Shown piece by piece: positions 33,386-42,202 of a DNA stretch of 64,000 bases. A program made the position numbers and the translations under genes. The notes under the pieces are model-generated. The model was not told where the DNA came from. It made no database searches and saw only the letters and a program-made list of their open reading frames with translations. Every line of letters begins with the position of its first letter. Position 1 is the first letter of the stretch. Source of the DNA: JAWLDA01 sp041686855 (GTDB lineage: Bacteria; Bacillota; Limnochordia; DTU080; RSA5). Where the stretch lies: positions 1-64,000 of the forward strand of contig JAWLDA010000002.1 in the NCBI GenBank assembly GCA_041686855.1, written 5' to 3'.

Positions 33386-35377
33386 TTACCCGCCGGCCGT
33401 CCTGCGAATCTCTTCGTTCATATGCGGGACACCATCCATCCACACTTGGACTCTGGCACGATCGCCTCGTACTGTAATTGACTGATAAAACCGACTCCCT
33501 CCTTGTCGCACTTCCCGTAACACCTGACGAGGTCCCCAGTCGTCTGTCACAAGGATGACAATCTCCTGTGGCGGACCGTCAGGCACGACGATGAGGACTC
33601 GACTCTCCCAGTACTTCTCCTGAACATTCGATGATACCCCCGCCGACGGGGACGATCCGGTCGATGAGGCCGGACGGACAGCGTACGCAAGACCATACGG
33701 ATAGCCTACCTCGACCTCTTCGCCCGGTTGCGGGTTTTGGTCGATCACCTGATTCGCAGGAGCACTCGGGTGCGGTTCACCATGGAGCTGCCCTTCGATG
33801 AGTCCAAGCTCTTCCAGGACACGTTTGGCATCTTGGAGCGCCATACCGCGCACATCAGGAACCTGCACCGTGGGCTCCGACCGACTCCCCCGAGCCACCA
33901 CGATATCGACGGCATTCGACTCCTCTAACCGGGTGCCGCCCGGGGGGTCTTGACCAACGACTGTGTTGGGCGGAACCTCTGGGTTAAACTCTTCGGTGAC
34001 GTCGCCTACCGTGAGATTTTGCTGCGTAATCTGCAGTTGCGCCTCCACCTTTGAGACGCCGACGACATCGGGCACCACGACGTACTCCGGACCACGGCTT
34101 ACCGTCACTTGAATCTCCCGACCCATGCGGACGCGGTCGTTGGCATCCGGGCTCTGCCGCATTACGAGCCCTGCCGGTACATCCTTGCTGTAGACGTCTC
34201 GAATGTTGGGATGGAGTCGCAATCCTTGCTGGGCCAACCGCGCCCGTGCCGTCTCAAGATCGACACCCGTAATCTCGGGCACCCGCACTTCTTCGGGAAA
34301 GATCATTTCGGGAAGCTTCTGCGCCGCCCACGTCAATCCGGCTGCAAATGAGAGGAAAAGGACGACGAGTATCGCCAGCCTCCGTCTCCTGCGCCGTGAC
34401 TTGTCATGTTGAGTCATTTCATTCTCCTCCAGCTCGCCCACACTCTGCACCAACGTGTGATCGTCGGGCGATATCGCCGGCATGCGCTGTGTCGCGTCCA
34501 CCTCGGTGCCCTTTGGGAGATCCGAGCGCCCGGGCGGCGTCGAGTCGACGCCATCGCTCATCTTGGTCAATGCACCTAAAACCTCTTTGGCGCTCCCCCC
34601 GCGCTCTTTGGGCTCTTTCGCCAGAAGACGCATGATGAGGTCGTTGAGCGCCTCGGGGACCTCATCAGTCATTGACCGGGGCTCACGGGGAGTCTCGTTG
34701 ATATGCTTTAAGGCAATCCCCACGGGGGTGTCGCCGGAGAAAGGCAACTCTCCGGTGACCATCTCGTACAAGAGCACCCCAAGCGAGTAAAGGTCCGACG
34801 CTCCATCGATCCGTTCGCCTCGAGCTTGTTGCGGCGAGAAATAGTGAACCGAGCCAATGATCATCCCGGTCTGTGTCATCGAGGCCGAACTCTGGGCACG
34901 GGCAATGCCGAAGTCGGCGACTTTCACCGTCCCGTCCGGGGTCAACAGAATGTTGTGCGGTTTGATATCTCGGTGAATCAGCCCCATCCCGTGCGCCGCG
35001 CTCAAAGCGCGTGCGATCTGCGTACCGATGGAAATACTCTCAGCAGGGCTGAGCCGACCGGCTCGGCGGATGCGCTCTTTGAGATTCTCGCCCTCCACCA
35101 TCTCCATCACAATGTAGTGAACACCGTCATCGGTCCCTACGTCATAGGTGTTCACAACGTTGGGATGCGCAAGACTCGCCGCCGTCTGTGCCTCAAGGCG
35201 AAAGCGATCGACAAACTCCTTATCGGAGGCATACTGATCCCGCAAGATCTTTACAGCAACAGGACGTCCTAGGAGCGTGTCCTTCCCGCGGTAGACAACG
35301 GCCATCCCCCCTTCGCCCACTCTCTCATTAAGACGATAGCGGTTGGCCAGGGTCTGTCCAACGTGTGGATCCGCCAT
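33386..35377 (-). CDS. prkC: PASTA-domain Ser/Thr kinase PrkC
   Basis: A 663-residue Hanks-type kinase. The cytosolic kinase domain (about 14-275) has VGEGGMAVVYRG, the ATP Lys in VAVKIL, HRDIKPHNI and ADFGIA. A membrane helix (about 335-355, LAILVVLFLSFAAGL) follows, then three PASTA repeats (each starting near VPxxxG, such as VPEITGVDLETARARL and VPDVVGVSKVEAQL) and a C-terminal extension. PASTA domains sense peptidoglycan fragments. The ATG at 35377 is chosen because the kinase fold starts just after it. It is followed by rsgA. Confidence 0.96.
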   Translation of the reverse strand: MADPHVGQTLANRYRLNERVGEGGMAVVYRGKDTLLGRPVAVKILRDQYASDKEFVDRFRLEAQTAASLAHPNVVNTYDVGTDDGVHYIVMEMVEGENLKERIRRAGRLSPAESISIGTQIARALSAAHGMGLIHRDIKPHNILLTPDGTVKVADFGIARAQSSASMTQTGMIIGSVHYFSPQQARGERIDGASDLYSLGVLLYEMVTGELPFSGDTPVGIALKHINETPREPRSMTDEVPEALNDLIMRLLAKEPKERGGSAKEVLGALTKMSDGVDSTPPGRSDLPKGTEVDATQRMPAISPDDHTLVQSVGELEENEMTQHDKSRRRRRRLAILVVLFLSFAAGLTWAAQKLPEMIFPEEVRVPEITGVDLETARARLAQQGLRLHPNIRDVYSKDVPAGLVMRQSPDANDRVRMGREIQVTVSRGPEYVVVPDVVGVSKVEAQLQITQQNLTVGDVTEEFNPEVPPNTVVGQDPPGGTRLEESNAVDIVVARGSRSEPTVQVPDVRGMALQDAKRVLEELGLIEGQLHGEPHPSAPANQVIDQNPQPGEEVEVGYPYGLAYAVRPASSTGSSPSAGVSSNVQEKYWESRVLIVVPDGPPQEIVILVTDDWGPRQVLREVRQGGSRFYQSITVRGDRARVQVWMDGVPHMNEEIRRTAGG

Positions 35378-35393
35378 TCGCGTCTCCCCCCCT

Positions 35394-36782
35394 TCACTCT
35401 CCGTCGACAAGTGCGTGTGCAAAAAGAGCCTTGGCGATCGGCGCCGCGGCGCTACCACCGTACCCACCGTGCTCTACGATCACGGCGACGACAACTTTTG
35501 GCGCGCGGGCCGGAGCGAACCCAACGAACCAGGCGTGCGGTCGGCGCTCTCCTACTTCGGCTGTCCCCGTCTTCCCGGCGACGACTCCAGGAGTGAGACG
35601 GGCACTTGTTCCAGTCCCTCTCTCCACGACGTCGATCATCGCCTCCCGCACCAAATGAGCCGTCCCGGAAGAGATGACGCGTGTGGCCGACTCGTGGCCC
35701 ACGGGCACCAGACGACCGTCTGGACGGCGCAAGTGACTCACCAGGAACGGCTCGATCCGCCACCCTCCGTTGGCGAAGAGAGAGACCGCTGACGCCATCT
35801 GTAGCGGTGTAACTAACAATTCGCTTTGACCAATACCCAATGCGCCGAGCGCGGCCGGATCGGTGAGTACGTCGAGGCCCGGCAGGTTACCTGCAGCCCT
35901 TGGGATGGGCAATTGGGGCTGCTCCCCAAAGCCGACACGGCGGGCAAAGGTGACAAGCGACTCCCCGCCGATCCCAACAGCCATCTCCGCAAAGACGGTA
36001 TTTGAGGAGACCGCCAGAGCGTCGTCCAATGCAAGCGACCCGTGCGCAACTCCGTTCGCATTCTCAATCCTGCGTCCACCGATCACCGTTGACCCTTGAT
36101 CGTCGAAGAGTTGATCCGGTCGCAGACTGCCCGTCTCAAGTCCCGCAGCCATGACGATCGGTTTAAAGGCCGAACCCGGCGGATACTGTCCCTGCGTCGC
36201 CCGGTTAAAGAGCGGGTTGCGCGACTCACCCGTTGCAGCCAACGCCTCTTCGACACGGTCCGGGTGAAATCCTGGTGTACTTAACATCGCCAAGACCGCG
36301 CCGTCCCGCGGATCAAGGGCAACGACCGCCCCGACTCGCTCGCCTAACGACTCGGCGGCTACGGCCTGCAATCCCGGGTCGAGCGTCGTGATGACGTCCC
36401 ATCCTCTCCAAACGCCGCCCGTCAACTCTGCCCAAAAGCGCCCCAACTCGGTTCCATCGCTCAAACCGAGCAACTCTTTGTTGTACGACCGCTCCAAACC
36501 AGACTGACCGTAGCGACGATCAGCGTATCCCACAACGTGCGCGAAGGAGACGGGGCCGACGAAACGACGCTCACCCGGAGCATCGCTCACTGCGATCGGC
36601 GTCCCGTTGGCCGCATACACGCCTCCTCGGATCGTGGCTACTTCCACGAGGCGGACGCGGGCGTTGCGCGGATGCGTCGCGAGTGACGGTCCCGCGAGAA
36701 CGCTCCAATAACCCGTCCACAGCGTCAGTAATGCAAAGAGGCCAATGACAAAGGCGACGGCCCACCTCACCCCTCGCTCCAC
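35394..36782 (-). CDS. pbpA: Penicillin-binding protein (PbpA-type transpeptidase)
   Basis: A 462-residue class B-like transpeptidase. One N-terminal membrane helix (about 9-27), a reduced dimerisation domain, then the transpeptidase domain with SxxK (Ser204-Ala-Phe-Lys207), SxN (Ser259-Ser-Asn261) and KTG (Lys404-Thr-Gly). Size and partner genes match actinobacterial PbpA, which works with RodA. Its start overlaps rodA by 16 bp. Confidence 0.93.
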   Translation of the reverse strand: MERGVRWAVAFVIGLFALLTLWTGYWSVLAGPSLATHPRNARVRLVEVATIRGGVYAANGTPIAVSDAPGERRFVGPVSFAHVVGYADRRYGQSGLERSYNKELLGLSDGTELGRFWAELTGGVWRGWDVITTLDPGLQAVAAESLGERVGAVVALDPRDGAVLAMLSTPGFHPDRVEEALAATGESRNPLFNRATQGQYPPGSAFKPIVMAAGLETGSLRPDQLFDDQGSTVIGGRRIENANGVAHGSLALDDALAVSSNTVFAEMAVGIGGESLVTFARRVGFGEQPQLPIPRAAGNLPGLDVLTDPAALGALGIGQSELLVTPLQMASAVSLFANGGWRIEPFLVSHLRRPDGRLVPVGHESATRVISSGTAHLVREAMIDVVERGTGTSARLTPGVVAGKTGTAEVGERRPHAWFVGFAPARAPKVVVAVIVEHGGYGGSAAAPIAKALFAHALVDGE

Positions 36783-38053
36783 GGCAACACCTTCTTCTGC
36801 GGGGTCCCCTCTGCAATCGGGACCGACCGAGCACGCAAATTGTAGGCCAGGCCCACCTGAGCAAAGGAGACAATTAACGAGCTGCCGCCATAACTGACGA
36901 ACGGGAGGGTGACGCCGCTAACTGGAGCAAGCCGAGTCACCCCCGCGATGATGAGGAATGACTGCAAGGCGAGGAGCATTCCCAATCCGATAGCCCCAAA
37001 TCGATGCGCGTCGTCTTGCCTCGAATCGGTCGCGGCGGCCATCGTTCGTACGCTCGTTACGGCGAGCAAAAAAAGAAGGGCCGCTGCACCCAACATTCCA
37101 ATCTCCTCTGTGATGAGGCTAAAGATAAAATCTGTCTCCACCACGGGAATGCGTCCGGCCAACCCCTGTCCCCATCCTGTCCCAACGAAGCCCCCGCCAC
37201 CGAGCGCGAAGAGACTCTCGACGATCTGATACCCTACACCGTCCGCAACGGACCAGGGGTCGAGCCAAACCAAAAAGCGCACGCGTACGTGGTGAAAGAG
37301 AGCAGAGGCTAGCGCGGCTGCCGCAACAAGGAGCCCTCCACCAATTGCAGCGTATCGCAACGACGATGTCGCCACTGTGACCATGGCCACAACCAGGCCA
37401 AAGAGGAGGAGAGCCGCACCGAGATCACGCTGCAGCGTTAAGATCGCAACAAAGAGGACCGCCATCAATCCAAGGGGGCCAAAGTACGTTGCCGAGAGGG
37501 GACCGCCCCCCCGACGCGGATGAATGCGCAGAACGCTGTTTACCTGAGCCAAATAGGAGGCAAGCGCGAAGACGAATAGAATTTTTGCAGGCTCGGTCGG
37601 CTGAAAAAGGAGCGGTCCCACCGACACCCACGAACGAGCGCCGCGTACCTCTACGCCCCCGAGCGCCGCCCACGCCAACAACCCGACGCCTGCCACCGCC
37701 CACACATATGTGTACCGCCGCACCCACGTCCACACAGGGATATGCGCCACAAACCCAAAGGTAAAGAGACCCAGCCAGACCCATCGGAGCTGACGCACGG
37801 CGAAGCCGTGGTCGTGTCCGGCCAGCGCAGCCAAACCAATGCCGGTGAGAGCGCAAACCGCGGCCACCAAAATGGGATCCGCAACTGGTCTCCGTTCCCG
37901 TGCGCGCAGGTAAACCAGGAGCGCCACATACCCGAGCGTATAACCTAGGGGCAACCACACGTGTCCTGTCGTCAGGGTACCGTCACGCCCAATCTGAGCG
38001 AGTAACATCCCGACGTTCCCAACAATGAGGGCGAGCGCCATCAGGCTGGGCAC
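36767..38053 (-). CDS. rodA: SEDS peptidoglycan glycosyltransferase (RodA/FtsW)
   Basis: A 428-residue polytopic SEDS protein. Visible family marks are QPTEPAK, ETDFIFSLITEEIG and TLPFVSYGGSS. About ten membrane segments can be drawn, and the N terminus is longer than in FtsW of Bacillus. Its neighbour PBP is the expected partner transpeptidase, so this is a RodA-PbpA pair under phospho-control by the surrounding kinase and phosphatase. RodA or FtsW cannot be separated by eye; the name follows the actinobacterial cluster. Confidence 0.92.
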   Translation of the reverse strand: MPSLMALALIVGNVGMLLAQIGRDGTLTTGHVWLPLGYTLGYVALLVYLRARERRPVADPILVAAVCALTGIGLAALAGHDHGFAVRQLRWVWLGLFTFGFVAHIPVWTWVRRYTYVWAVAGVGLLAWAALGGVEVRGARSWVSVGPLLFQPTEPAKILFVFALASYLAQVNSVLRIHPRRGGGPLSATYFGPLGLMAVLFVAILTLQRDLGAALLLFGLVVAMVTVATSSLRYAAIGGGLLVAAAALASALFHHVRVRFLVWLDPWSVADGVGYQIVESLFALGGGGFVGTGWGQGLAGRIPVVETDFIFSLITEEIGMLGAAALLFLLAVTSVRTMAAATDSRQDDAHRFGAIGLGMLLALQSFLIIAGVTRLAPVSGVTLPFVSYGGSSLIVSFAQVGLAYNLRARSVPIAEGTPQKKVLPWSEG

Positions 38054-38781
38054 GCTTTCGTGCCTCCTGGATACGCTAAAATCGCGCTGACGTTATCCGG
38101 CCCCCCTCGCTCGTTCGCCAAATTGATCAAGGCATCGACGGCTGCCTGAGCTCCCTTTGCTTCGTTTATGGTTAGAGCAATCTCTTCGTCACTCAAAACC
38201 GCGGTAAGTCCGTCGGTGCAGAGTAAGAGCCCCTCTCCGACTCCGATGTGCACCCGGTCCACATCGACTTCCACCCGACGCGAGGTGCCCAGCGCCCGAG
38301 TCAGGAGGTTGCGATAGGGATGGGTCGCTGCCTGTGAAGGCGCCAGACCGCCACTGCGGATGAGTTCACCCACGACTGAGTGGTCTTGTGTGATACGCTC
38401 CATGCCGCCCGCCTTCACCAAATAGGCGCGACTGTCCCCCACGTGTGCCAAAACGACGTCCCCGGCCTTTATCAAGAACGCGACGGTGAGCGTGGTCCCC
38501 ATACCCCGTAAATCGTCGTGACGTCGGGCCTTGTCGTAGATCTCCTGATTTGCGGCGTGGACCGAGCGTTCAAGCTCTTCTTTGATCGTCTGGACGGGCG
38601 CAGGCGTCGCCGGATACCGCCAGCCTCGTACGGTCTCGACCGCCAGGCGCGAGGCAACCTCGCCTGCGGCTGCGCCTCCCATACCATCCGCGACCACCAG
38701 CAGGCGCTCTCCGACCCACAGAGCGTCCTCATTGCTGCTGCGTACACGCCCTCTGTCCGACCCATATCCGGCCTGCATCAC
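38041..38781 (-). CDS. prpC: PP2C-family phosphatase PrpC/PstP
   Basis: A 246-residue metal-dependent Ser/Thr phosphatase that reverses PrkC action. The motifs SSNEDA, VADGMGGAAAGE, HVGDSRAYL, TQDHS and GGPDNVSAIL give the metal site. It has no membrane segment, unlike actinobacterial PstP. It begins at a GTG overlapping the fhaB stop as GTGA, and ends inside the rodA start. Confidence 0.96.
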   Translation of the reverse strand: MMQAGYGSDRGRVRSSNEDALWVGERLLVVADGMGGAAAGEVASRLAVETVRGWRYPATPAPVQTIKEELERSVHAANQEIYDKARRHDDLRGMGTTLTVAFLIKAGDVVLAHVGDSRAYLVKAGGMERITQDHSVVGELIRSGGLAPSQAATHPYRNLLTRALGTSRRVEVDVDRVHIGVGEGLLLCTDGLTAVLSDEEIALTINEAKGAQAAVDALINLANERGGPDNVSAILAYPGGTKACPA

Positions 38782-39239
38782 GTCACCTCAAAACGGAATT
38801 GCACAGAGCCGACCTTGATCTCGCTGTTGGGACGCAGTCGCGCCACATCTCGTACTCTGGCGCCATCAACGTACGTGCCGTTGGTCGTGCTCAAATCTTG
38901 TAAAACGTAGCCGTCCTTCTCGCACCGGATCACACAGTGGCGGTTTGAGGTGTGCGGATCAACAACCCGCACGCTGTTTTGAGCGCCTCGGCCGATCGTC
39001 AGCTCCCCGTCGACAAGGACCGCTGCATTCTGTGCAAGCCTTCTCTCTTTCCCGTCCCGCTCCTCCAACCATACCCCGGCGTTCGACTCCGAGGAGACAA
39101 GGACTACACGTCCTTGTCGGTGGAGCGATCTCCCGCTGTGGGCCCCCAGAAGCGCGCGATACAGCTGAAAGATGAACACGTACAAGAGCGCCAGGAAGAC
39201 GAAACGCCCCACCCAAGTGACAAATGCCGCCACGTTCAT
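38778..39239 (-). CDS. fhaB: Membrane-anchored FHA-domain protein (FhaB-like)
   Basis: A 153-residue protein with one N-terminal membrane helix (about 7-27) and a C-terminal FHA domain (about 70-150) carrying the phosphothreonine-binding residues in IGRG, SNRH and TNGT. In Actinobacteria FhaB (FipA) is bound after kinase phosphorylation and regulates division and wall synthesis. It overlaps fhaA and prpC by 4 bp each. Confidence 0.92.
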   Translation of the reverse strand: MNVAAFVTWVGRFVFLALLYVFIFQLYRALLGAHSGRSLHRQGRVVLVSSESNAGVWLEERDGKERRLAQNAAVLVDGELTIGRGAQNSVRVVDPHTSNRHCVIRCEKDGYVLQDLSTTNGTYVDGARVRDVARLRPNSEIKVGSVQFRFEVT

Positions 39240-40066
39240 GCGTCGTGCTCCAAGCGGGTAAAGCGCAACGTCGTGAGACCCACAGTCACCTCGTCGTCGA
39301 CTTCGAGCCGGCTGCTCTCCACACGCAAACCGTTCTTATACGTACCGTTAGTGCTCTGCAAATCCCTAATCCACCAGTCCCCTTCGTGGTACTCGAGGAC
39401 GGCGTGCACTTTGGAGACGCGGTTGTCTGAGAGGGCTAGATCGCACTCCGCGCTCCGTCCAAGGGTGCATGTGTGACCAGGGTTAAGGAGCGCCCGCCGA
39501 CCGCGGTCGGGACCCTCGATCACCTGTACGAGACGTTCGGATGTGAGAGTCGTCAGGTCCGTTCCCACCACTCGGTACGTCTGCGTATCGGCATCGACAG
39601 CGACGTCCGTCACCGGGGCGTCGGGTGGCCGAAGCGGCTCGGAGGCAGCGAGGCTTGGTGCGATCCGGGTGTGAGCGTCGACCTCATCCACGATCGTCTC
39701 TTCTCGAAAGGAAGCATCCACATGCAGGTCGCCCGCCTCAAGTGCATCGTCGGTCGCGAACTCGACGCTGAGCGGCCCGGCAAATCGGTATCCTCGCTTC
39801 TCGGCGACTTCGGCCGCATACTCTTTCGTGTCGCGCTCCACGGTGCGGCGTACCGCCGCCAACGCACTCACATCCGTGGGATGCAGGCGTACCTTAAATA
39901 CGTTTGGCACGTACACCGTGTCCACACTGAACGACTGTTGGCGGTCCATCGCCCGTACCACCTCGCGGGCGATCTCTGCCGGATGCACCCCTTCACCTCG
40001 TTTGCGAGGGAAGAGACGCGCCATCGCTCCTTCGATTCTTCGCTCTAGATGATAGAGGAATCCCAT
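39236..40066 (-). CDS. fhaA: FhaA-like protein (DUF3662 plus FHA)
   Basis: A 276-residue protein with an N-terminal DUF3662 domain (about 1-125; VHPAEIAREVVRAMD and the VPNVFKVRL strand), an Asp/Pro/Thr-rich linker, and a C-terminal FHA domain (LGRSAECDLAL, VSKVHAVLEY, STNGTYKNG). This layout is the actinobacterial FhaA, which binds phosphorylated MviN and RodA partners. ATG 40066 is preferred; GTG 40075 is possible. It follows rlmN. Confidence 0.93.
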   Translation of the reverse strand: MGFLYHLERRIEGAMARLFPRKRGEGVHPAEIAREVVRAMDRQQSFSVDTVYVPNVFKVRLHPTDVSALAAVRRTVERDTKEYAAEVAEKRGYRFAGPLSVEFATDDALEAGDLHVDASFREETIVDEVDAHTRIAPSLAASEPLRPPDAPVTDVAVDADTQTYRVVGTDLTTLTSERLVQVIEGPDRGRRALLNPGHTCTLGRSAECDLALSDNRVSKVHAVLEYHEGDWWIRDLQSTNGTYKNGLRVESSRLEVDDEVTVGLTTLRFTRLEHDA

Positions 40067-40076
40067 CGGCCTCACA

Positions 40077-41123
40077 TCACCTCGTTCGACTCCGCCTCAG
40101 TTGTCCGCAGGCGGCTTGAATATCGACACCACGCTCTTTGCGCACTGTCGTGGGAATCCCCGCTTCCTGAAGGCGGCGGGCAAACGCGTCAATACGTTTG
40201 GGTGCCGAGCGCATAAGTCCGGTCTCCGGAACGGGGTTCAAAGGGATGAGGTTGACGTGACACATCAGCCCCTTAGTCACATCGACCAGGCTCTTCGCCT
40301 GGTGCGACGTGTCGTTGACACCGTCGATCATCACGTACTCAAACGTGATGCGTCGACGCGTCTTTTGGACGTAACGACGGCACGCCTCCATCAGTGACCG
40401 AATCGGGTATTTGCGGTTGAGCGGTACGAGCTCGTCACGGACCTCGTCTGTTGCTGCATGCAGCGACACTGCCAACACAAATTGGCACTCTTCCTCAATG
40501 AAGCGCTCTATCGCGGGGACCACCCCCGACGTCGAGATAGTGATATGGCGGGCACCGATCCCAAACGCCCAGGGATCACTGAGCAACTTGGCCGCTCGAA
40601 TCACATTAGTGTAGTTGGCAAAGGGCTCTCCCATACCCATAAAGACGATGTTGGTCACACGCTCTCCACTCGAACGCTGCAGCGCCAACACCTGGTCGAC
40701 GATCTCTCCCGTGGTCAAATTTCGGGCAAACCCGCCCAACGCCGTGGCGCAAAATGAGCACCCGATCCCACACCCCGCTTGAGACGAGATGCAAGCTGTC
40801 TTGCGCTTTCCCTCCGGAATCAATACGGCTTCGACACTGGGCCCGTCGTGCAGGTTGAGCAAGAGTTTGCGAGTCCCGTCAGCCGAAACCTCCATGGTCT
40901 CCTCGTCTAAGCGACCGATCTCATACTCCTCTGCCAGCCGTTCCCGCAGGGACTTGGAGAGATTAGTCGCTTGATCGAACGAAGCGATATCGTACTGGTA
41001 GATCCAGCGCATGAGTTGCTCGACTCGGTACTCTGGTTCGCCCAAGCCTCGAACCACGTCGGCCAGTGCCGATCGGTCCATCCCTTTAATATTACGCGCT
41101 TTGCGTTGCAGCTGAATACTCAC
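40077..41123 (-). CDS. rlmN: 23S rRNA/tRNA m2A methyltransferase RlmN
   Basis: RlmN methylates A2503 of 23S rRNA and A37 of some tRNAs. The 348-residue radical-SAM enzyme has the cluster motif CGIGCSFC, GMGEP, and the C-terminal catalytic Cys in DIQAACGQL. The first gene of the leftward kinase/cell-wall unit. In Bacillus rsmB precedes it; here a tRNA and spo0A region lies upstream. Confidence 0.97.
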   Translation of the reverse strand: MSIQLQRKARNIKGMDRSALADVVRGLGEPEYRVEQLMRWIYQYDIASFDQATNLSKSLRERLAEEYEIGRLDEETMEVSADGTRKLLLNLHDGPSVEAVLIPEGKRKTACISSQAGCGIGCSFCATALGGFARNLTTGEIVDQVLALQRSSGERVTNIVFMGMGEPFANYTNVIRAAKLLSDPWAFGIGARHITISTSGVVPAIERFIEEECQFVLAVSLHAATDEVRDELVPLNRKYPIRSLMEACRRYVQKTRRRITFEYVMIDGVNDTSHQAKSLVDVTKGLMCHVNLIPLNPVPETGLMRSAPKRIDAFARRLQEAGIPTTVRKERGVDIQAACGQLRRSRTR

Positions 41124-41260
41124 ACTCTCTACGACCTTTCACTTGGCGCTCCTCGCTCCCGGACTCTTCCGAGGTACTCCCGCGCCGCTTAGGATGGAGC
41201 CGGGGACGACCGGGAATCCTTATCCCTGACGCCAGCTCGCATAAAGGAGTCAGGAGCAAA

Positions 41261-41539
41261 TTGGGCAAACAGACGAAGGTGCACTTTCTTACAGCTTACC
41301 TTGAATACCTCTACGACCAGGGAATCCGATCGGACGATTACTACCTCGGCGATGCCAGTCGCTACCTGCGTTTCCTACTCTCCCGCACCAAAGCGGAGGA
41401 TATCGAAGCGTTTGTCGCCACTGCATCGTCCGACGCCTATCAACGTCGATTGACTAAGACGATTCGGAAATTCTACCAATTCGCAGGCGAGCGCCTCGAT
41501 TTGCATCTCGATCCCACAATTGAGTCTCGGCGCAATTGA
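41261..41539 (+). CDS. Solo SAM-like domain resembling a tyrosine recombinase N terminus
   Basis: A 92-residue protein from TTG 41261, with AGGAG just upstream. Its pattern (FLTAYLEYLYDQGI, then YLRFLL and a final helical IRKFYQFAG) resembles the core-binding domain of XerC/D-type integrases. No catalytic Arg-His-Tyr domain follows. It ends with TGA at 41537-41539, inside the -35 box of the tRNA-Pro promoter. It could be a worn-down integrase or a domesticated DNA-binding protein. The family call is by pattern only. Confidence 0.6.
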   Translation: MGKQTKVHFLTAYLEYLYDQGIRSDDYYLGDASRYLRFLLSRTKAEDIEAFVATASSDAYQRRLTKTIRKFYQFAGERLDLHLDPTIESRRN

Positions 41540-41564
41540 CACGCCTGAATCTGTAAGGTATAAT
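41536..41564 (+). promoter_or_regulatory. Consensus SigA promoter of tRNA-Pro
   Basis: TTGACA (41536-41541), 17-bp spacer, TATAAT (41559-41564), a perfect match. The start site would be about 11 nt before the tRNA. The -35 box contains the TGA of the preceding ORF. Confidence 0.93.
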
Positions 41565-41581
41565 CACAGATGTTGTTGTTG

Positions 41582-41659
41582 CGGGGCGTAGCTCAGCTTG
41601 GCTAGAGCGCTGCGTTCGGGACGCAGAGGCCGCCAGTTCAAATCTGGCCGCCCCGACCA
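41582..41659 (+). tRNA. tRNA-Pro (anticodon CGG)
   Basis: A full cloverleaf can be drawn. Acceptor CGGGGCG pairs with CGCCCCG; D stem GCTC/GAGC; anticodon stem CTGCG/CGCAG with loop TTCGGGA (anticodon CGG at 41617-41619, G37 next); T stem GCCAG/CTGGC with loop TTCAAAT; discriminator A and encoded CCA at 41657-41659. It reads CCG codons. C1-G72 is typical of bacterial tRNA-Pro. Confidence 0.96.
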
Positions 41660-41710
41660 CGGTTTCAACCCTTCAGTACCACCCGACGTCGACTGACGCT
41701 CGGATGTGAT

Positions 41711-41735
41711 CCGCCTCAGATTGAGGCGGTTTTTT
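41711..41735 (+). terminator. Intrinsic terminator after tRNA-Pro
   Basis: CCGCCTCA and TGAGGCGG form a perfect 8-bp stem with a 3-nt loop, followed by six T. Confidence 0.93.
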
Positions 41736-41816
41736 CATTTCCCCTTACGTCTGTTAATAGTGTAGCCGAATGGCTCCCGAGTAATCAAGCAACCCGGGCG
41801 GCGTTGCCACAAAAGT

Positions 41817-42101
41817 GTGGGGCGCGCATATGATGGCCAACGAGAGATGTTCGTCCTCGGCGTTTCTCCGCGAATCTGGCCGACGCTTCGGACAGGGGGT
41901 CTGTACACCGTGCACCAGCATCTGACCGAGAAGCTCCTCCTCTTGGAGCGTCTCCTCCTTCGACATGACTACCAAGAGCTCATGTTAAACACGCGCCCGC
42001 CACAATTACATCAGAAGGTGCTGCGCATCATGCGACTCAAGGAGGAGCAGATCAAGCTCCTTGATGACTTGTTGCGCGAGTCTCCTCCTTCAGCGGAGTA
42101 A
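41817..42101 (+). CDS. Small Leu-rich helical protein, unknown
   Basis: A frame of up to 94 codons. The C-terminal 60 residues look like an amphipathic helix rich in Leu, Glu and Lys (HLTEKLLLLERLLLRHDYQE and LKEEQIKLLDDLL). No family is recognised. The start is unclear: GTG 41817 and ATG 41847 lack good ribosome binding sites, while GTG 41910 has AGGGGG 10 nt upstream and would give 63 residues. It converges with spo0A and ends at the spo0A terminator. Confidence 0.45.
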   Translation: MGRAYDGQREMFVLGVSPRIWPTLRTGGLYTVHQHLTEKLLLLERLLLRHDYQELMLNTRPPQLHQKVLRIMRLKEEQIKLLDDLLRESPPSAE

Positions 42102-42149
42102 AAATGCAGGATGCCCGCCGGTCGCCTTCAACGCCCGTGGGCATCCTGC
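42100..42149 (-). terminator. Intrinsic terminator after spo0A
   Basis: Read leftwards, an 11-bp perfect stem (42149-42139 with 42116-42106) is followed, after one A, by five T. It matches the leftward spo0A transcript and also closes the converging small ORF. Confidence 0.8.
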
Positions 42150-42202
42150 CAGGAGTAGAACGATTGGTTTGTGGCCGCAGCCGCCACTGTGGGTCAAGCG
42201 GC

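Noticed and set aside
41754..41975. 73-codon leftward frame opposite the small Leu-rich ORF
   Set aside because: Lies downstream of the spo0A terminator, has no promoter or ribosome binding site, and the opposite frame looks more protein-like.
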